From NCBI GenBank assembly GCA_018267365.1, contig JAFDYQ010000017.1, positions 18,664 through 82,663 of the forward strand: a stretch of 64,000 nucleotides of DNA. Direction: 5' to 3'. The stretch comes from Bacteroidota bacterium. GTDB lineage: Bacteria > Bacteroidota > Bacteroidia > Chitinophagales > LD1. Below are positions 18,009 to 26,946 of the stretch, one piece after another; position 1 is the stretch's first letter; each line of letters begins with the position of its first letter. The translations under genes and the position numbers were made by a program. The notes beneath the pieces were generated by a model. That model did no database searches and was not told the origin of the DNA. It was given only the letters and a program-made list of their open reading frames with translations.

Positions 18009-18473
18009 TTATTCCTTGAGTGTGAGCCTGGCTAATTTGTCCAGGCTCTCGCGCCAGCCTTGCTCCATCGTGGCCATATATTTGACTCCGTCCGGCTTGG
18101 CATTGACTACCTGAGATGTGACACTGAGGCGGGTATTGGTATGGTGACCTGCAAAGGTCACGGTATGAAGGACCTCCAGCAGAGGATGGCCACTCTCGTC
18201 CAGTGCATAGGTAGTCATAACGATTCTCTCCGGTGCCTGCACCTCGTGAAATAATCCTTTGATCTGATGTGTGGTACCATCCGGGGCCTGCATATGTACC
18301 AGCATAGCGCCACCCTGCTGCGGGTGTATCTGACAGTGGGAGTTGATGTAGTCTTTGGGCCCCCACCATCTGCAAAATTTATTGGGGTAGATCCAGTCTT
18401 CAAAAAGAACCTGAGGTGTCACTGCAAAATCGCGGGTGATAGTGACCTCGCGCACTCCATGGGTGTTTGTCAT
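18009..18473 (-). CDS. SRPBCC/AHSA1-domain protein
   Basis: A 154-residue cytoplasmic protein with the helix-grip fold of the AHSA1 (activator of Hsp90 ATPase homologue 1-like) branch: ITRDFAVTPQVLFEDWIYPNKF..WWGPK at the start, a G-x-x-x-E-V-x-x-P-E-R-I-V strand, and a C-terminal helix MEQGWRESLDKLARL. Such proteins bind small hydrophobic ligands; most bacterial members have no known role. It converges with the YihY gene. Confidence 0.85.
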   Translation of the reverse strand: MTNTHGVREVTITRDFAVTPQVLFEDWIYPNKFCRWWGPKDYINSHCQIHPQQGGAMLVHMQAPDGTTHQIKGLFHEVQAPERIVMTTYALDESGHPLLEVLHTVTFAGHHTNTRLSVTSQVVNAKPDGVKYMATMEQGWRESLDKLARLTLKE

Positions 18474-18649
18474 TTGTATCGGTTTTTGGTTAATCTAACG
18501 TTAGAAGGAAAAATCGTGCCGTCATCCCAAATGCGCAGATACAACGTATAACTTGTCCGCGAGGAATTCTTTTCGCACTCAGTGTAAAGGCGGCATAAAT
18601 ACGAGTGGTATAGTTTATGATTCTCTGACTAGAGGAAAACACCGTCACT

Positions 18650-18940
18650 ATGGACTTGATATTTGATGATACAGCACTGCCAGTATTGGAGGCTATGGGA
18701 TACAAGTACTTTTGCACCCGTGAGGAATGGATGCCCAACTCCGGCGAAGATAATTATATCTATTGGGAGCTGGTGCCTTTCACCAGTCAGTATGATGCAC
18801 TTGATTTCTATTTTGAGTGCTATCAGCTGCAGCAGCGCTGCCACGTATTTATAGACGGCGATGTGATAGATGAGCTCAGCCGTGGCATCCCAGGCCTGGT
18901 GATCCGTATTAAGACAGCCGAAGAAGTTTTTAACTGCTGA
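18650..18940 (+). CDS. Hypothetical 96-residue protein
   Basis: No family was recognised. It is acidic and aromatic-rich (GYKYFCTREEW, NYIYWELVPF), predicted soluble, with codon use like its neighbours. The clear ATG and independent position suggest a real small gene. It could share a transcript with the following short frame. Confidence 0.5.
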   Translation: MDLIFDDTALPVLEAMGYKYFCTREEWMPNSGEDNYIYWELVPFTSQYDALDFYFECYQLQQRCHVFIDGDVIDELSRGIPGLVIRIKTAEEVFNC

Positions 18941-18979
18941 ATGGCATGCACTTTGACTTACCACTTTAAAACAACTAGT

Positions 18980-19123
18980 ATGAATACGCTGACTAAAAAA
19001 GTAAGAAACCTGGATCTGCTCGATCCGTTTGGCTATCCGGTATATGAAGAGGAATCGACCCTGAAAGGGCAGCAACCATCACCGGCACCGAAACCAAACG
19101 ATACATCAGGAGGCAAAAAGTAA
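18980..19123 (+). CDS. Hypothetical 47-residue protein
   Basis: From the ATG at 18980: MNTLTKKVRNLDLLDP, then GYPVYEEES and a Pro/Lys/Ser-rich tail. Short, charged and probably disordered at its C-terminus. It is 39 bp downstream of the previous hypothetical gene, so a two-gene transcript is possible. Function unknown. Confidence 0.4.
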   Translation: MNTLTKKVRNLDLLDPFGYPVYEEESTLKGQQPSPAPKPNDTSGGKK

Positions 19124-19130
19124 AAAAATG

Positions 19131-20489
19131 TCATCGGCCTTTGAGCGGAGGCTCTTTATAAAAGATATAAACGATAGCTGCAAAGGCGCACAGCCCCGCA
19201 CCTACCACACCGCTCATACGCAGGCCTAGATCATTATCAGGGTCTTTGCCCAGAGTGATCAGCATCGCAAATACGGTGATCCCTGCGGTCTGGCCTATCT
19301 TCTGAAAGAAGGCGCGCATTCCGAAAAACATTGCCTCTTCGTTAGATTTCGCTCGTTCGCGCTCCTCATGAGCGATATCTGCCACTACAGTATTGGGTAG
19401 TATCTGCAGGAAAGCATTGGGTATACCAAAGGAGACTACTAGCAGAGATGCCTGCAAGATCGGCGGCAGCGGTACATGACCGAGAAAGAATATTTCGCCA
19501 AATACTACCGATGCTACAGCAAACGAAGCGATCATCATTTTCTTGCGACTGTAGCGAGTACCTATTTTGTTTACTACGCCATAGCATAGCATTGTGATCA
19601 CTACCATAGCCAGCATAAAGCCTGTACCGAGGCTTTCATCCAGTCGTAGCATAGAGCGGATATAGTAGAGCAGACCTGTGCTGATAATAGCGATAGCCAT
19701 AAAATAGCTCGCATCAGCCATAGCAAAGATCCTGAAATTGCGGTTCCTGAGCGCCGCCGTCAAAGATGTGAAGGCACTGCCGGTAGTATGCTGCCTGCTG
19801 TGAAACTCCCGCTCCCGGATACCAAATGCAGGTACGGCCATACATATGGCTGCGATGATGTTTAGCCCTATGATGGCATATTGATACGCTGTGAGCCTAT
19901 CAGTAGTGATGCCCAGGTGAAGGATGAGCCATACTGCAGCAGTAGAAGACGCACTGACCATAGCCCCGGCCATAAATCCCACCGACTGGGCGGTAGAAAG
20001 ATCTACTTTGGTACGGGCGTCATGGCCGAGATCAGCCAGTAGCGCATTATAGGGTATGGTATAAAGGCCAAAGAAAAAGTAAAAAAGCATCTGCGTGACC
20101 GCCAGCCACCAGATATTAGCGGAAGCATCGTGATGATAGAGCGGTATGAATACCAGGGCGCAGAATACGCTAAGCGGTACAAATGCCCATCGCATAAACG
20201 GAATACGGCGTCCAAGCTTATTTTTGCTCTTATCGCTGAAATTGGCTATGAGAGGGTCCAGCACCGCATCCAGTCCACGCCCGCTCAGCAGGATGATAGA
20301 GATAATATTGACAAAGCCAAACCAAACCGTACCGGGTATCAGATCGTGCATGCCCGAGTTGCTAGGCGGTAGGTATATATAGTTGAGCAGTACGGATATG
20401 ATATTGAGCCCTATGCTCCATCCGAAGCATCCGAGACCATAAATGATGAATATCCTGAGGGGGAGTTTGCGCTGCTGCATCTGTATCAA
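19131..20489 (-). CDS. MFS transporter of the GPH (MelB-like) family
   Basis: A 452-residue protein with twelve predicted membrane helices. The GPH signature D-A-x-x-D-P-x-x-x-x-x-S-D-K-x-x-x-K-x-G-R-R (here DAVLDPLIANFSDKSKNKLG) places it with melibiose/glycoside-pentoside-hexuronide:cation symporters. The two Asp residues in that helix are the usual cation site. The substrate cannot be predicted. It follows the GT39-like gene by 24 bp on the same strand, so they are probably one operon. Confidence 0.85.
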   Translation of the reverse strand: MIQMQQRKLPLRIFIIYGLGCFGWSIGLNIISVLLNYIYLPPSNSGMHDLIPGTVWFGFVNIISIILLSGRGLDAVLDPLIANFSDKSKNKLGRRIPFMRWAFVPLSVFCALVFIPLYHHDASANIWWLAVTQMLFYFFFGLYTIPYNALLADLGHDARTKVDLSTAQSVGFMAGAMVSASSTAAVWLILHLGITTDRLTAYQYAIIGLNIIAAICMAVPAFGIREREFHSRQHTTGSAFTSLTAALRNRNFRIFAMADASYFMAIAIISTGLLYYIRSMLRLDESLGTGFMLAMVVITMLCYGVVNKIGTRYSRKKMMIASFAVASVVFGEIFFLGHVPLPPILQASLLVVSFGIPNAFLQILPNTVVADIAHEERERAKSNEEAMFFGMRAFFQKIGQTAGITVFAMLITLGKDPDNDLGLRMSGVVGAGLCAFAAIVYIFYKEPPLKGR

Positions 20490-20513
20490 TATACAAAAAA
20501 GAAGCCGACATTA

Positions 20514-21995
20514 TTACCTTGCTGCACTTCCAAAATAAATAAGATGCTTCCCCTGATCTCTGAGCTTCTGCTCATCGGATGGTCCGACAAAGCCATAGGC
20601 CGTATGACCACTATAAAACATTACATCTATGTATGAATAGTCCTGGCAGTTGATGATCACATTATTATCATTCCATTGAGACTTATTTTGGGCTATCCAT
20701 TGTGTCTGAGTGATTCTGTCTTTTCTGTAGCCAAAGTACCATTGCTCTGGTCTGGGTGCATGAAAATCCAGGAAATGGTCATAGTGAAACAATTGCCACG
20801 ATACGATGCATATGATGATAATTTGTGTGAAGCGGAATACATCTGTCCCGAGCCACGCTCTAAACCAACCCATCATCCGATATAAGGCAAAGGCCATAAA
20901 TAAAATGAGCATCGGTGATACCATCAGGACATACTCATCCATTTTAGTAGCCGCGATAGAAAAAAACAAATAAACCACCGTGCTCATCATCATAAGGACG
21001 ATCGCAAATCTGTATCGTACTATATCTGCGAGGCAAAAAGTAAAACCGATAAAAATAAGAACCTGCAAAAGCATATAGTGCTCCTTGAGCAGATCCACGT
21101 AGTAGAATGGCCCGCCCTGGTGACCCTCTATCACCTCCGTGAAATGCCTGCTGTTGTAAGACAGCTCATAAGCAGCCTCAGATGGGAAGGTATGTAGAGT
21201 ATAGAGCTGCCATGGCAGAAACACCAAAAGGCAAATAGCGGCGGTGCTCAAAAAAATGGCGATCGTCCTTTTCTGCAGCAGATCTCTCACCATACCCCCA
21301 TGATATACCAGATAGCCCACAAAAACGAGTGTACCTGTCAGCCACTTCGTCAGCACAGCACAACCGGCTGCCACTGCAAAAAATACAGCCCATCTAAATT
21401 TTTGGTTCTTTTCAAATTTCACCCACGCCCATATGGATAGTGTGACATAAAAAACGAAACAAAGACTATTGTGCTCCAGATATCCCAGACCACTATTCAT
21501 ATCCAGGATGGGCTCATAAAAAGACAGTAAAAAGGCGGCTATATACCCTACATCTCTATTGAAGCAAAGTCTGCCCAGATCATATACCACTGCCACTAAT
21601 AGTACACCTATCACAATACTAGGCAGACGTACGGCCCACAGGTTTGCACCAAAAAGTTTTATAGAGAGCGCCATCTGCCAGAGAAACAAGGGTTGCTTGT
21701 GCAGCCAGACATGTGTGTAAAACCAAAAATGCGGATCAGTAGGCAGATATGGTCTGTCTACCAGGGTAGGCTTGAGCCAGTGGTGGCTCAGATTTAAGGC
21801 CACCAGAGCATGAAACTTTTCATCCCAGTTGTTTAGAAAGGGATCAAGCCCCGCAGACCATACCCGCAGCAGAAGATTTGCCATCAATAAGGCCAGTATA
21901 GACATCATCATTCTTCTTCTGAAAAAGAAAAAGCATGCGATGCCATGTATCAATATGGAGCAGGCCAGCAGCATCGGATTCAGTAGGGTAAACAC
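20514..21995 (-). CDS. GT39/ArnT-like integral-membrane glycosyltransferase
   Basis: A 493-residue GT-C fold protein with about 11-12 membrane helices. The first periplasmic loop holds the acidic pair in NNWDEKFHALVALNL, followed by HVWLHKQPLFLWQMALSIKLFG, typical of GT39/PMT-2 proteins that move sugars from polyprenyl phosphate to lipid A or protein. A later loop has LPWQLYTLHTFP. The acceptor is unknown. It leads a two-gene unit with the MelB-like transporter. Confidence 0.85.
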   Translation of the reverse strand: MFTLLNPMLLACSILIHGIACFFFFRRRMMMSILALLMANLLLRVWSAGLDPFLNNWDEKFHALVALNLSHHWLKPTLVDRPYLPTDPHFWFYTHVWLHKQPLFLWQMALSIKLFGANLWAVRLPSIVIGVLLVAVVYDLGRLCFNRDVGYIAAFLLSFYEPILDMNSGLGYLEHNSLCFVFYVTLSIWAWVKFEKNQKFRWAVFFAVAAGCAVLTKWLTGTLVFVGYLVYHGGMVRDLLQKRTIAIFLSTAAICLLVFLPWQLYTLHTFPSEAAYELSYNSRHFTEVIEGHQGGPFYYVDLLKEHYMLLQVLIFIGFTFCLADIVRYRFAIVLMMMSTVVYLFFSIAATKMDEYVLMVSPMLILFMAFALYRMMGWFRAWLGTDVFRFTQIIIICIVSWQLFHYDHFLDFHAPRPEQWYFGYRKDRITQTQWIAQNKSQWNDNNVIINCQDYSYIDVMFYSGHTAYGFVGPSDEQKLRDQGKHLIYFGSAAR

Positions 21996-22055
21996 TACGG
22001 CGAAATAACGATTTTATATGTAAAAGTTCCTGCTCCTTTGATGGCACAAACAAAA

Positions 22056-22084
22056 GGCGCAATTCCCTGTACGGAAACTGCGCC
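22056..22084 (-). terminator. Intrinsic terminator after the YceI gene
   Basis: GGCGCA (22056-22061) pairs with TGCGCC (22079-22084), with an inner TTCC/GGAA stem. On the minus strand the hairpin is followed by TTTTG. It lies 31 bp past the YceI stop codon. Confidence 0.75.
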
Positions 22085-22115
22085 TCAAACCCAATTCTAC
22101 TTAACTATTCTTGAC

Positions 22116-22643
22116 TTATGCTTGTTTGATCACTTGTACCGTAGCGAGGAGCTTCACCTCATCAGAGACTACTACGCCGCCAGCCTCGGTAGCTGCGTTC
22201 CAGGTCAGGCCATATTCGCTGCGGTTCAGCTTGCCTGTCACCTCAAAGCCTGCCTTGATCTGTCCATATGGATCTTTGGCAGTACCGCCGTATTCTACGG
22301 CCAGTTCTACCGGCTTGGTCACTCCGTGCAGCGTCAGGTTTCCTTTCAGCACATATTCCCTGTCACCTTTTTTGGAGAAGGAGGTGGAGGTAAACTCCAG
22401 TTTAGGGTGGTTGGCTATGTCAAAAAAGTCTGCTGATTTCAGGTGTGCGTCCCGCTGCGCCTGATTGGTATCTATGCTATCGATGTCTGCAGAGAAGGTG
22501 ATCTTGGCATCGCTGAAATCGTCAGCATTGCTTTCCGCGCTACCTTCAAAGGTGCCGAATGCACCTGTCACATTGGTGATCATGAGGTGTTTCACCTTGA
22601 AAAGTACTTCTGAGTGTGCCGGGTCTATTGTCCATTTTGCCAT
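22116..22643 (-). CDS. YceI family protein
   Basis: A 175-residue single-domain lipocalin-like protein without a signal peptide: WTIDPAHSEVLFKVKHLMITNVTGAFGTFEG-type opening (split here by strands), FFDIANHPKLEFTST and the closing LNRSEYGLTWN. The YceI fold binds polyisoprenoid or other amphiphilic ligands. The cytoplasmic version is common in Bacteroidota. It has its own terminator, so it is probably monocistronic. Confidence 0.93.
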   Translation of the reverse strand: MAKWTIDPAHSEVLFKVKHLMITNVTGAFGTFEGSAESNADDFSDAKITFSADIDSIDTNQAQRDAHLKSADFFDIANHPKLEFTSTSFSKKGDREYVLKGNLTLHGVTKPVELAVEYGGTAKDPYGQIKAGFEVTGKLNRSEYGLTWNAATEAGGVVVSDEVKLLATVQVIKQA

Positions 22644-22833
22644 GATGTTTGTGTTTTAGATTTTAGTTAATTGCCTTGCAGTAGCTAAAATAAATATAAT
22701 TACGTGTTTAAACAACTATTTTCAAAATTAAATTACACTTTACATTAATTTGGTTAAAACAGGTGTTACTAAATAACTAAATGACAACCTGTTGCATCTA
22801 TCATCCCACTATACTGCATGATACTACCCACCT

Positions 22834-23343
22834 TTACCTGGCATTCCCCATCCGGATATATGAGAACCTCAAGCCGGACCTGCTTATCTCCTCTGCCAGT
22901 GCCCGTAGATCTGCCATAAACACTACATTCACTGCTCTCTCGATTAGTGCGCTCAGAGGGTTTGTGATCATATATACATTCATGGGTCTGACGGCCTGAT
23001 AGGAGATATAATATCCGGCATTCTCATCCAGCAGCTCAAAGGTTTCTCCTGGCAGCTCATAGATATATAAGGTGGTTTCGCGCATGGCTGAGCGCCACGC
23101 GCTTTCTACTGCCATGATGATACCAGATGTACCCAGATAGCGCTCTATGTCTGCTTCCCGCGAGAACGGACCACTTGTATAAACAACGCGGGGGCAATCT
23201 CTGGGCGTGAGGTAGAGATGCAGCATTTCCCCAGTGATGGCAAATACTACATCACCTGACAGCTGCTCGTACCGCTGCGGAGATGGCCGTGGCTCAAAGC
23301 GCTCTATATCAGACTCTTCACTCACGTGAAACAATCGCGTCAT
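22834..23343 (-). CDS. DUF6886-like protein
   Basis: About 169 residues from the ATG at 23343 (MTRLFHVSEESDIERF). The longer frame to 23427 has no better start and crosses the divergent promoter region. The opening L-F-H-V-S-E-E-x-x-I-x-x-F-x-P-R and the central RDCPRVVYTSGPF agree with the family I know as DUF6886, of unknown function; a Cys and conserved aromatics suggest an enzyme-like pocket. It is divergent from the M23 peptidase gene. Confidence 0.7.
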   Translation of the reverse strand: MTRLFHVSEESDIERFEPRPSPQRYEQLSGDVVFAITGEMLHLYLTPRDCPRVVYTSGPFSREADIERYLGTSGIIMAVESAWRSAMRETTLYIYELPGETFELLDENAGYYISYQAVRPMNVYMITNPLSALIERAVNVVFMADLRALAEEISRSGLRFSYIRMGNAR

Positions 23344-23433
23344 ATCACAGTAACGTATTTGTGTCGAAACAAACGATGGGTTATGCCGTATGAATATACG
23401 GCTCCCCTGCCAACCTTTATCAAACACCCCAAA

Positions 23434-24849
23434 ATGAAGATAGCTGTCACTACCATCTGCGCAGCCATGTGCTTGGCTCTGACCTCTGTAGCCGAGACCC
23501 GGCCTACGCTAATCACCCAGCAGTCACCTATCCTTAATGACGCTTCTCATCCTTGCATCAGTGATGATATGTATCAAGTCATAGAACAGCGGTGCTCTAC
23601 CAATATCCATCAGCTCGGCCTGGAGCACCTCGGTAGCCAGCGCAATAATCCGGTACAACTGGCATGGCCGCTCCGCATAGCAAATGGCCTCAGTGATAAT
23701 AGCTACTACATCATCTCCGCCTATGTCGACGAGGATCCTGCATCGGGTACTATCAAAGACTGGAATTGCAGCAACAATACCTATGACACTCATCGCGGCA
23801 CAGATATTTGTACCTATCCATACCCTTTCTACAAGATGGACAACAATCAGGTAGAGGTGATAGCTGCGGCAGCAGGTATAATCGTAGATAAACACGACGG
23901 TGAGTTTGACAAGAACTGTGTACACTCCAATGCGCAGGCCAACTATGTAGTGATAGAACATGCAGATGGCACCATGGCCAACTATTTTCACATGAAGAAA
24001 AACTCGCTGACATCAAAGAACGTCGGAGATGCAGTAGCGGTAGGCGAATACCTGGGCGTAGTGGGCAGCTCAGGCGATGCCAATGGCCCGCACCTTCACT
24101 TCGAAGTTCGTACAGCAAATGCTGCCGGCACCTATAAGGATCCCTTCGCCGGAGGTTGCAATTCATTGAATGCGACATCCTGGTGGGCGAGTCAAAAGCC
24201 ATATGCAGAGCCGGCTGTGCTAAAAGCACAGATAGGTGCTATAGATCCTGTCCTGGCCTCATGTCCTAATACTGAAACCCCCAACGAAAGTCCATGCCTG
24301 CAGCCAGGCTCTGATGCACGGGTATACGTATTCCTGCGCGATGAGACACAGGGTATGACTGTCAATATCAAGATCAAGGACACTGCGGGCCACGCTGTAT
24401 CTGCCTGGTCGCTGACCTCTGCACAGTCTCAGCTGGCTGCCATATACGGCTGGCAGGAGCAGGCGCCATCCATACAAGGTTCATATACCCTCGAAGCTAC
24501 CTACAATGGCACCACCTCTATCAGTTCCTTTGAGGTCACTACTGCACAGTGCCGTGTGTCATCAGGTGCTACTGGTATATCAGAAGCCGGCAACGATGCC
24601 ATCCGCGCCTATCCCAATCCCACATCGGGCAAGATCAACATCACGGCAGAAGGCCTTAACGCTGGTAGCTATGAGATCACGCTGCGTGATATGCTCAGCC
24701 AGGATGTGCTACATGATGCTTGGACCGTATCAGGAGGGACTTCTGAAAAAGTGATTTCTGTTTCAGGGCTTACAGATGGCATTTATTTTCTCTCTATACA
24801 GGGTAACGGTACGACACTCACCCGCAAGATCCAGAAAGCCACTTTTTAG
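23434..24849 (+). CDS. T9SS-secreted M23 metallopeptidase
   Basis: About 471 residues from the ATG at 23434, with a signal peptide ending near SVAET. The M23 (LytM) domain has HRGTD as the first zinc ligand pair (H-x3-D) and HLHFE as the second (H-x-H), with GDANGPHLHF as the usual context. A beta-sandwich stretch follows, and the last ~75 residues are a T9SS sorting domain (AYPNPTSGKINI ... DGIYFLSI). It should cleave peptidoglycan cross-links or glycine-rich peptides outside the cell. Its stop overlaps the converging sigma factor gene by 4 bases. Confidence 0.88.
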   Translation: MKIAVTTICAAMCLALTSVAETRPTLITQQSPILNDASHPCISDDMYQVIEQRCSTNIHQLGLEHLGSQRNNPVQLAWPLRIANGLSDNSYYIISAYVDEDPASGTIKDWNCSNNTYDTHRGTDICTYPYPFYKMDNNQVEVIAAAAGIIVDKHDGEFDKNCVHSNAQANYVVIEHADGTMANYFHMKKNSLTSKNVGDAVAVGEYLGVVGSSGDANGPHLHFEVRTANAAGTYKDPFAGGCNSLNATSWWASQKPYAEPAVLKAQIGAIDPVLASCPNTETPNESPCLQPGSDARVYVFLRDETQGMTVNIKIKDTAGHAVSAWSLTSAQSQLAAIYGWQEQAPSIQGSYTLEATYNGTTSISSFEVTTAQCRVSSGATGISEAGNDAIRAYPNPTSGKINITAEGLNAGSYEITLRDMLSQDVLHDAWTVSGGTSEKVISVSGLTDGIYFLSIQGNGTTLTRKIQKATF

Positions 24850-26075
24850 TTTAGAGCATCTAACTTCTGCGTTATCACTTTACGATCGGACCTGGTCACA
24901 GCTAGTATGAGGGCTTTCTCCAGATAGACCTTCGCCTTCACTTTGTCTATACCTATGTATAGCTCGCCCAGCAGCGTGTAGTAGTAGGGATTTGTGGTCA
25001 GCTGCAGCTTCTCTGCTTCTGCTATCGCTTCTTCTTTGCTGCGGGCCTTTGCCAGTGCATAGGTACGATTCAGCGCAGCGACCGGTGAGTACTGTATCTG
25101 CAGCAGGATATTATACAGCTGCAGGATATTTTCCCACTTCTCCGTGGTATCTTCTTTGATCGTGTGCCAGTAGGCTATGCCGGCCTCTATGTGGTAGCGG
25201 GTCAAATGCTCGCCTCGCGCAGCTTCGTTCATATATTTCACTCCGCTGGCTATCAGCTCCTGATCCCACAGGCGCTCATCCTGGTCAGCATAGAGCACTA
25301 CATCGCCATCATGATCCAGGCGCGCAGCGAAACGGGAAGCGTGGAAGCACATCAGGGCCAGCAGCGCGCTGACAGCGGGTAGATCGGTCTGTTCATTTTC
25401 CGTCAGCAGCGCAGTCAATCTGATGGCCTCCCTGCACAGATCCTCTCGTATCATATCATCGCTGGTCTCCGAATAGTAGCCTTCATTGAAGAGGAGATAG
25501 AGCGTAGTCAGCACTGTGTCGAGCCGCTCTCCTATCTCAGGCGCAGGCGGCAAGTCCTGGCTCATTCCCTCACTACGTAGCCTCTCTTTGGCGCGATGCA
25601 GCCGCTTATTGATCGTCTCTTTATTGGATAGCAGCGCGTGCGCTATCTCATCTATGCCCAGCCCGCATAGTACACGTAGCGCCATGCCTATCTGTGCCTC
25701 CTGAGGGATAGCAGGGTGGCAGATAGCAAAGAGCATCCTGAGCTGACTATCTTTGATATTGCCGGCAGAGAGATCTATCTCATGCTCAGTCGCAGCGGTC
25801 TCACCTCGCTGCAGATCAGGACTTATTTTCCTTTGAAAATTGCTATCCCGTGCTAGATAGTTCTTAGCCTTATTGGCCGCTACGGTATAGAGCCAGGCGG
25901 TAGGATTGTCAGGTATACCCCTATACGGCCAGGTCTCCATAGCAGCGAGGAAGGTCTCTCCTGCTATATCCTCTGCCACCTCGATATGCGCCATACCAAA
26001 GCGCCGCGCCAGCACAGATGTGATCCGGCCAAACTCCGTACGAAATAAATGCGGTATAAGCGCTGACTGATCCAT
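24846..26075 (-). CDS. ECF42-type RNA polymerase sigma factor with C-terminal TPR-like extension
   Basis: A 409-residue protein. Sigma-70 region 2 (AEDIAGETFLAAMETWP, then NPTAWLYTVAANKAKNYLARD) and region 4 (GIDEIAHALLSNKETINKRLHRAKERLR) are followed by a ~200-residue helical extension (DUF6596/TPR-like, LFNEGYYSE). This is the layout of ECF42 sigma factors, which have no anti-sigma factor and are typically encoded beside YCII/DGPF proteins, exactly as here. The extension is thought to be needed for activity. Confidence 0.88.
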   Translation of the reverse strand: MDQSALIPHLFRTEFGRITSVLARRFGMAHIEVAEDIAGETFLAAMETWPYRGIPDNPTAWLYTVAANKAKNYLARDSNFQRKISPDLQRGETAATEHEIDLSAGNIKDSQLRMLFAICHPAIPQEAQIGMALRVLCGLGIDEIAHALLSNKETINKRLHRAKERLRSEGMSQDLPPAPEIGERLDTVLTTLYLLFNEGYYSETSDDMIREDLCREAIRLTALLTENEQTDLPAVSALLALMCFHASRFAARLDHDGDVVLYADQDERLWDQELIASGVKYMNEAARGEHLTRYHIEAGIAYWHTIKEDTTEKWENILQLYNILLQIQYSPVAALNRTYALAKARSKEEAIAEAEKLQLTTNPYYYTLLGELYIGIDKVKAKVYLEKALILAVTRSDRKVITQKLDALN

Positions 26076-26111
26076 AAAAATAATAGCTCCGGGCTATTGG
26101 TTTGCGCTGCT

Positions 26112-26456
26112 CTATTGCATGACTACCTGCTCGCGTACCTCTACACTACCGCCCATTTGTAATACAGGGCATCCTCCGGCTAACTCCAGCGCCTCGTCAT
26201 AGCTTGCAGCTTTTACGAGTGAGTAGCCACCAAGCACTTCCTTGATATCAGTGTAGGGCCCATTAGTGACTACATCACCGGAGCGCACCACGCGCCCCGA
26301 GGGCTCCAGCCTGCTGCCGCGGCTCACGAGTTGACCTTTGGCAGCTATGCTCCCTATCCAGTCCATCCATAGTTGCATAGTTTGTGCCGCCTGCTCCTCA
26401 GTACGAGCCGGGATGATGGTCATATCCATTCTATATAGCAATAAGTATTCTTTCAT
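26112..26456 (-). CDS. YCII/DGPF-family protein, copy 1
   Basis: A 114-residue ferredoxin-like YciI-type protein. The signature segment reads TNGPYTDIKEVLGGYSLV, with NGPY in place of DGPF. It lies 36 bp upstream of the ECF42 sigma gene and 48 bp downstream of a second copy, in a three-gene minus-strand operon. In studied ECF42 loci the sigma factor controls such DGPF genes. The biochemical role is unknown. Confidence 0.85.
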   Translation of the reverse strand: MKEYLLLYRMDMTIIPARTEEQAAQTMQLWMDWIGSIAAKGQLVSRGSRLEPSGRVVRSGDVVTNGPYTDIKEVLGGYSLVKAASYDEALELAGGCPVLQMGGSVEVREQVVMQ

Positions 26457-26504
26457 GTTTTAGTTTAGTTTTTGCTAGTTTGATAAAATCTGCATGCCTT
26501 TCTC

Positions 26505-26858
26505 TCAATGTACTCCGTCTCTGCTGGCCACGAGCCTCACCTCTACCGTATTGCCCTCACCCTGCAGCACAGGACAGTTCTTGGCAAAGCCGATCGCCTC
26601 CTCCGGTGATTCTGCCTTCACGATCAGATAGCCTCCAATGGTCTCTTTGATATCTCCGAAAGGGCCATTGGTCACTACGCCTCCGTGACCGACCACACTG
26701 GCATCGTCAAAACGCAAGCCATTGCCCTGCACAAACTTATTCTGCGCTGCTATGCCCCCGATCCAGTCCATAGTCTGCTTCATCCATATCTGCATCTGCT
26801 CCGGAGAGGCTATCTTACTGCCGTCCTGGTGCCGCATGATCAATACATACTGTTCCAT
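26505..26858 (-). CDS. YCII/DGPF-family protein, copy 2
   Basis: A 117-residue paralogue of the neighbouring YCII protein (TNGPFGDIKETIGGYLIVKAES), heading the operon with the ECF42 sigma factor. The two copies are clearly related but diverged, most in the N-terminal third, so the duplication is old. A conserved His near the N-terminus (IMRHQDG) is a candidate catalytic or ligand residue in this family. Confidence 0.85.
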   Translation of the reverse strand: MEQYVLIMRHQDGSKIASPEQMQIWMKQTMDWIGGIAAQNKFVQGNGLRFDDASVVGHGGVVTNGPFGDIKETIGGYLIVKAESPEEAIGFAKNCPVLQGEGNTVEVRLVASRDGVH

Positions 26859-26946
26859 ACTTGTTGTTTTTACCGGTTATTGAATATCGAATACATAACC
26901 ATAACAAACAAGCAGGATCGGATTGGACAAGAATGGAAAAGAATTC

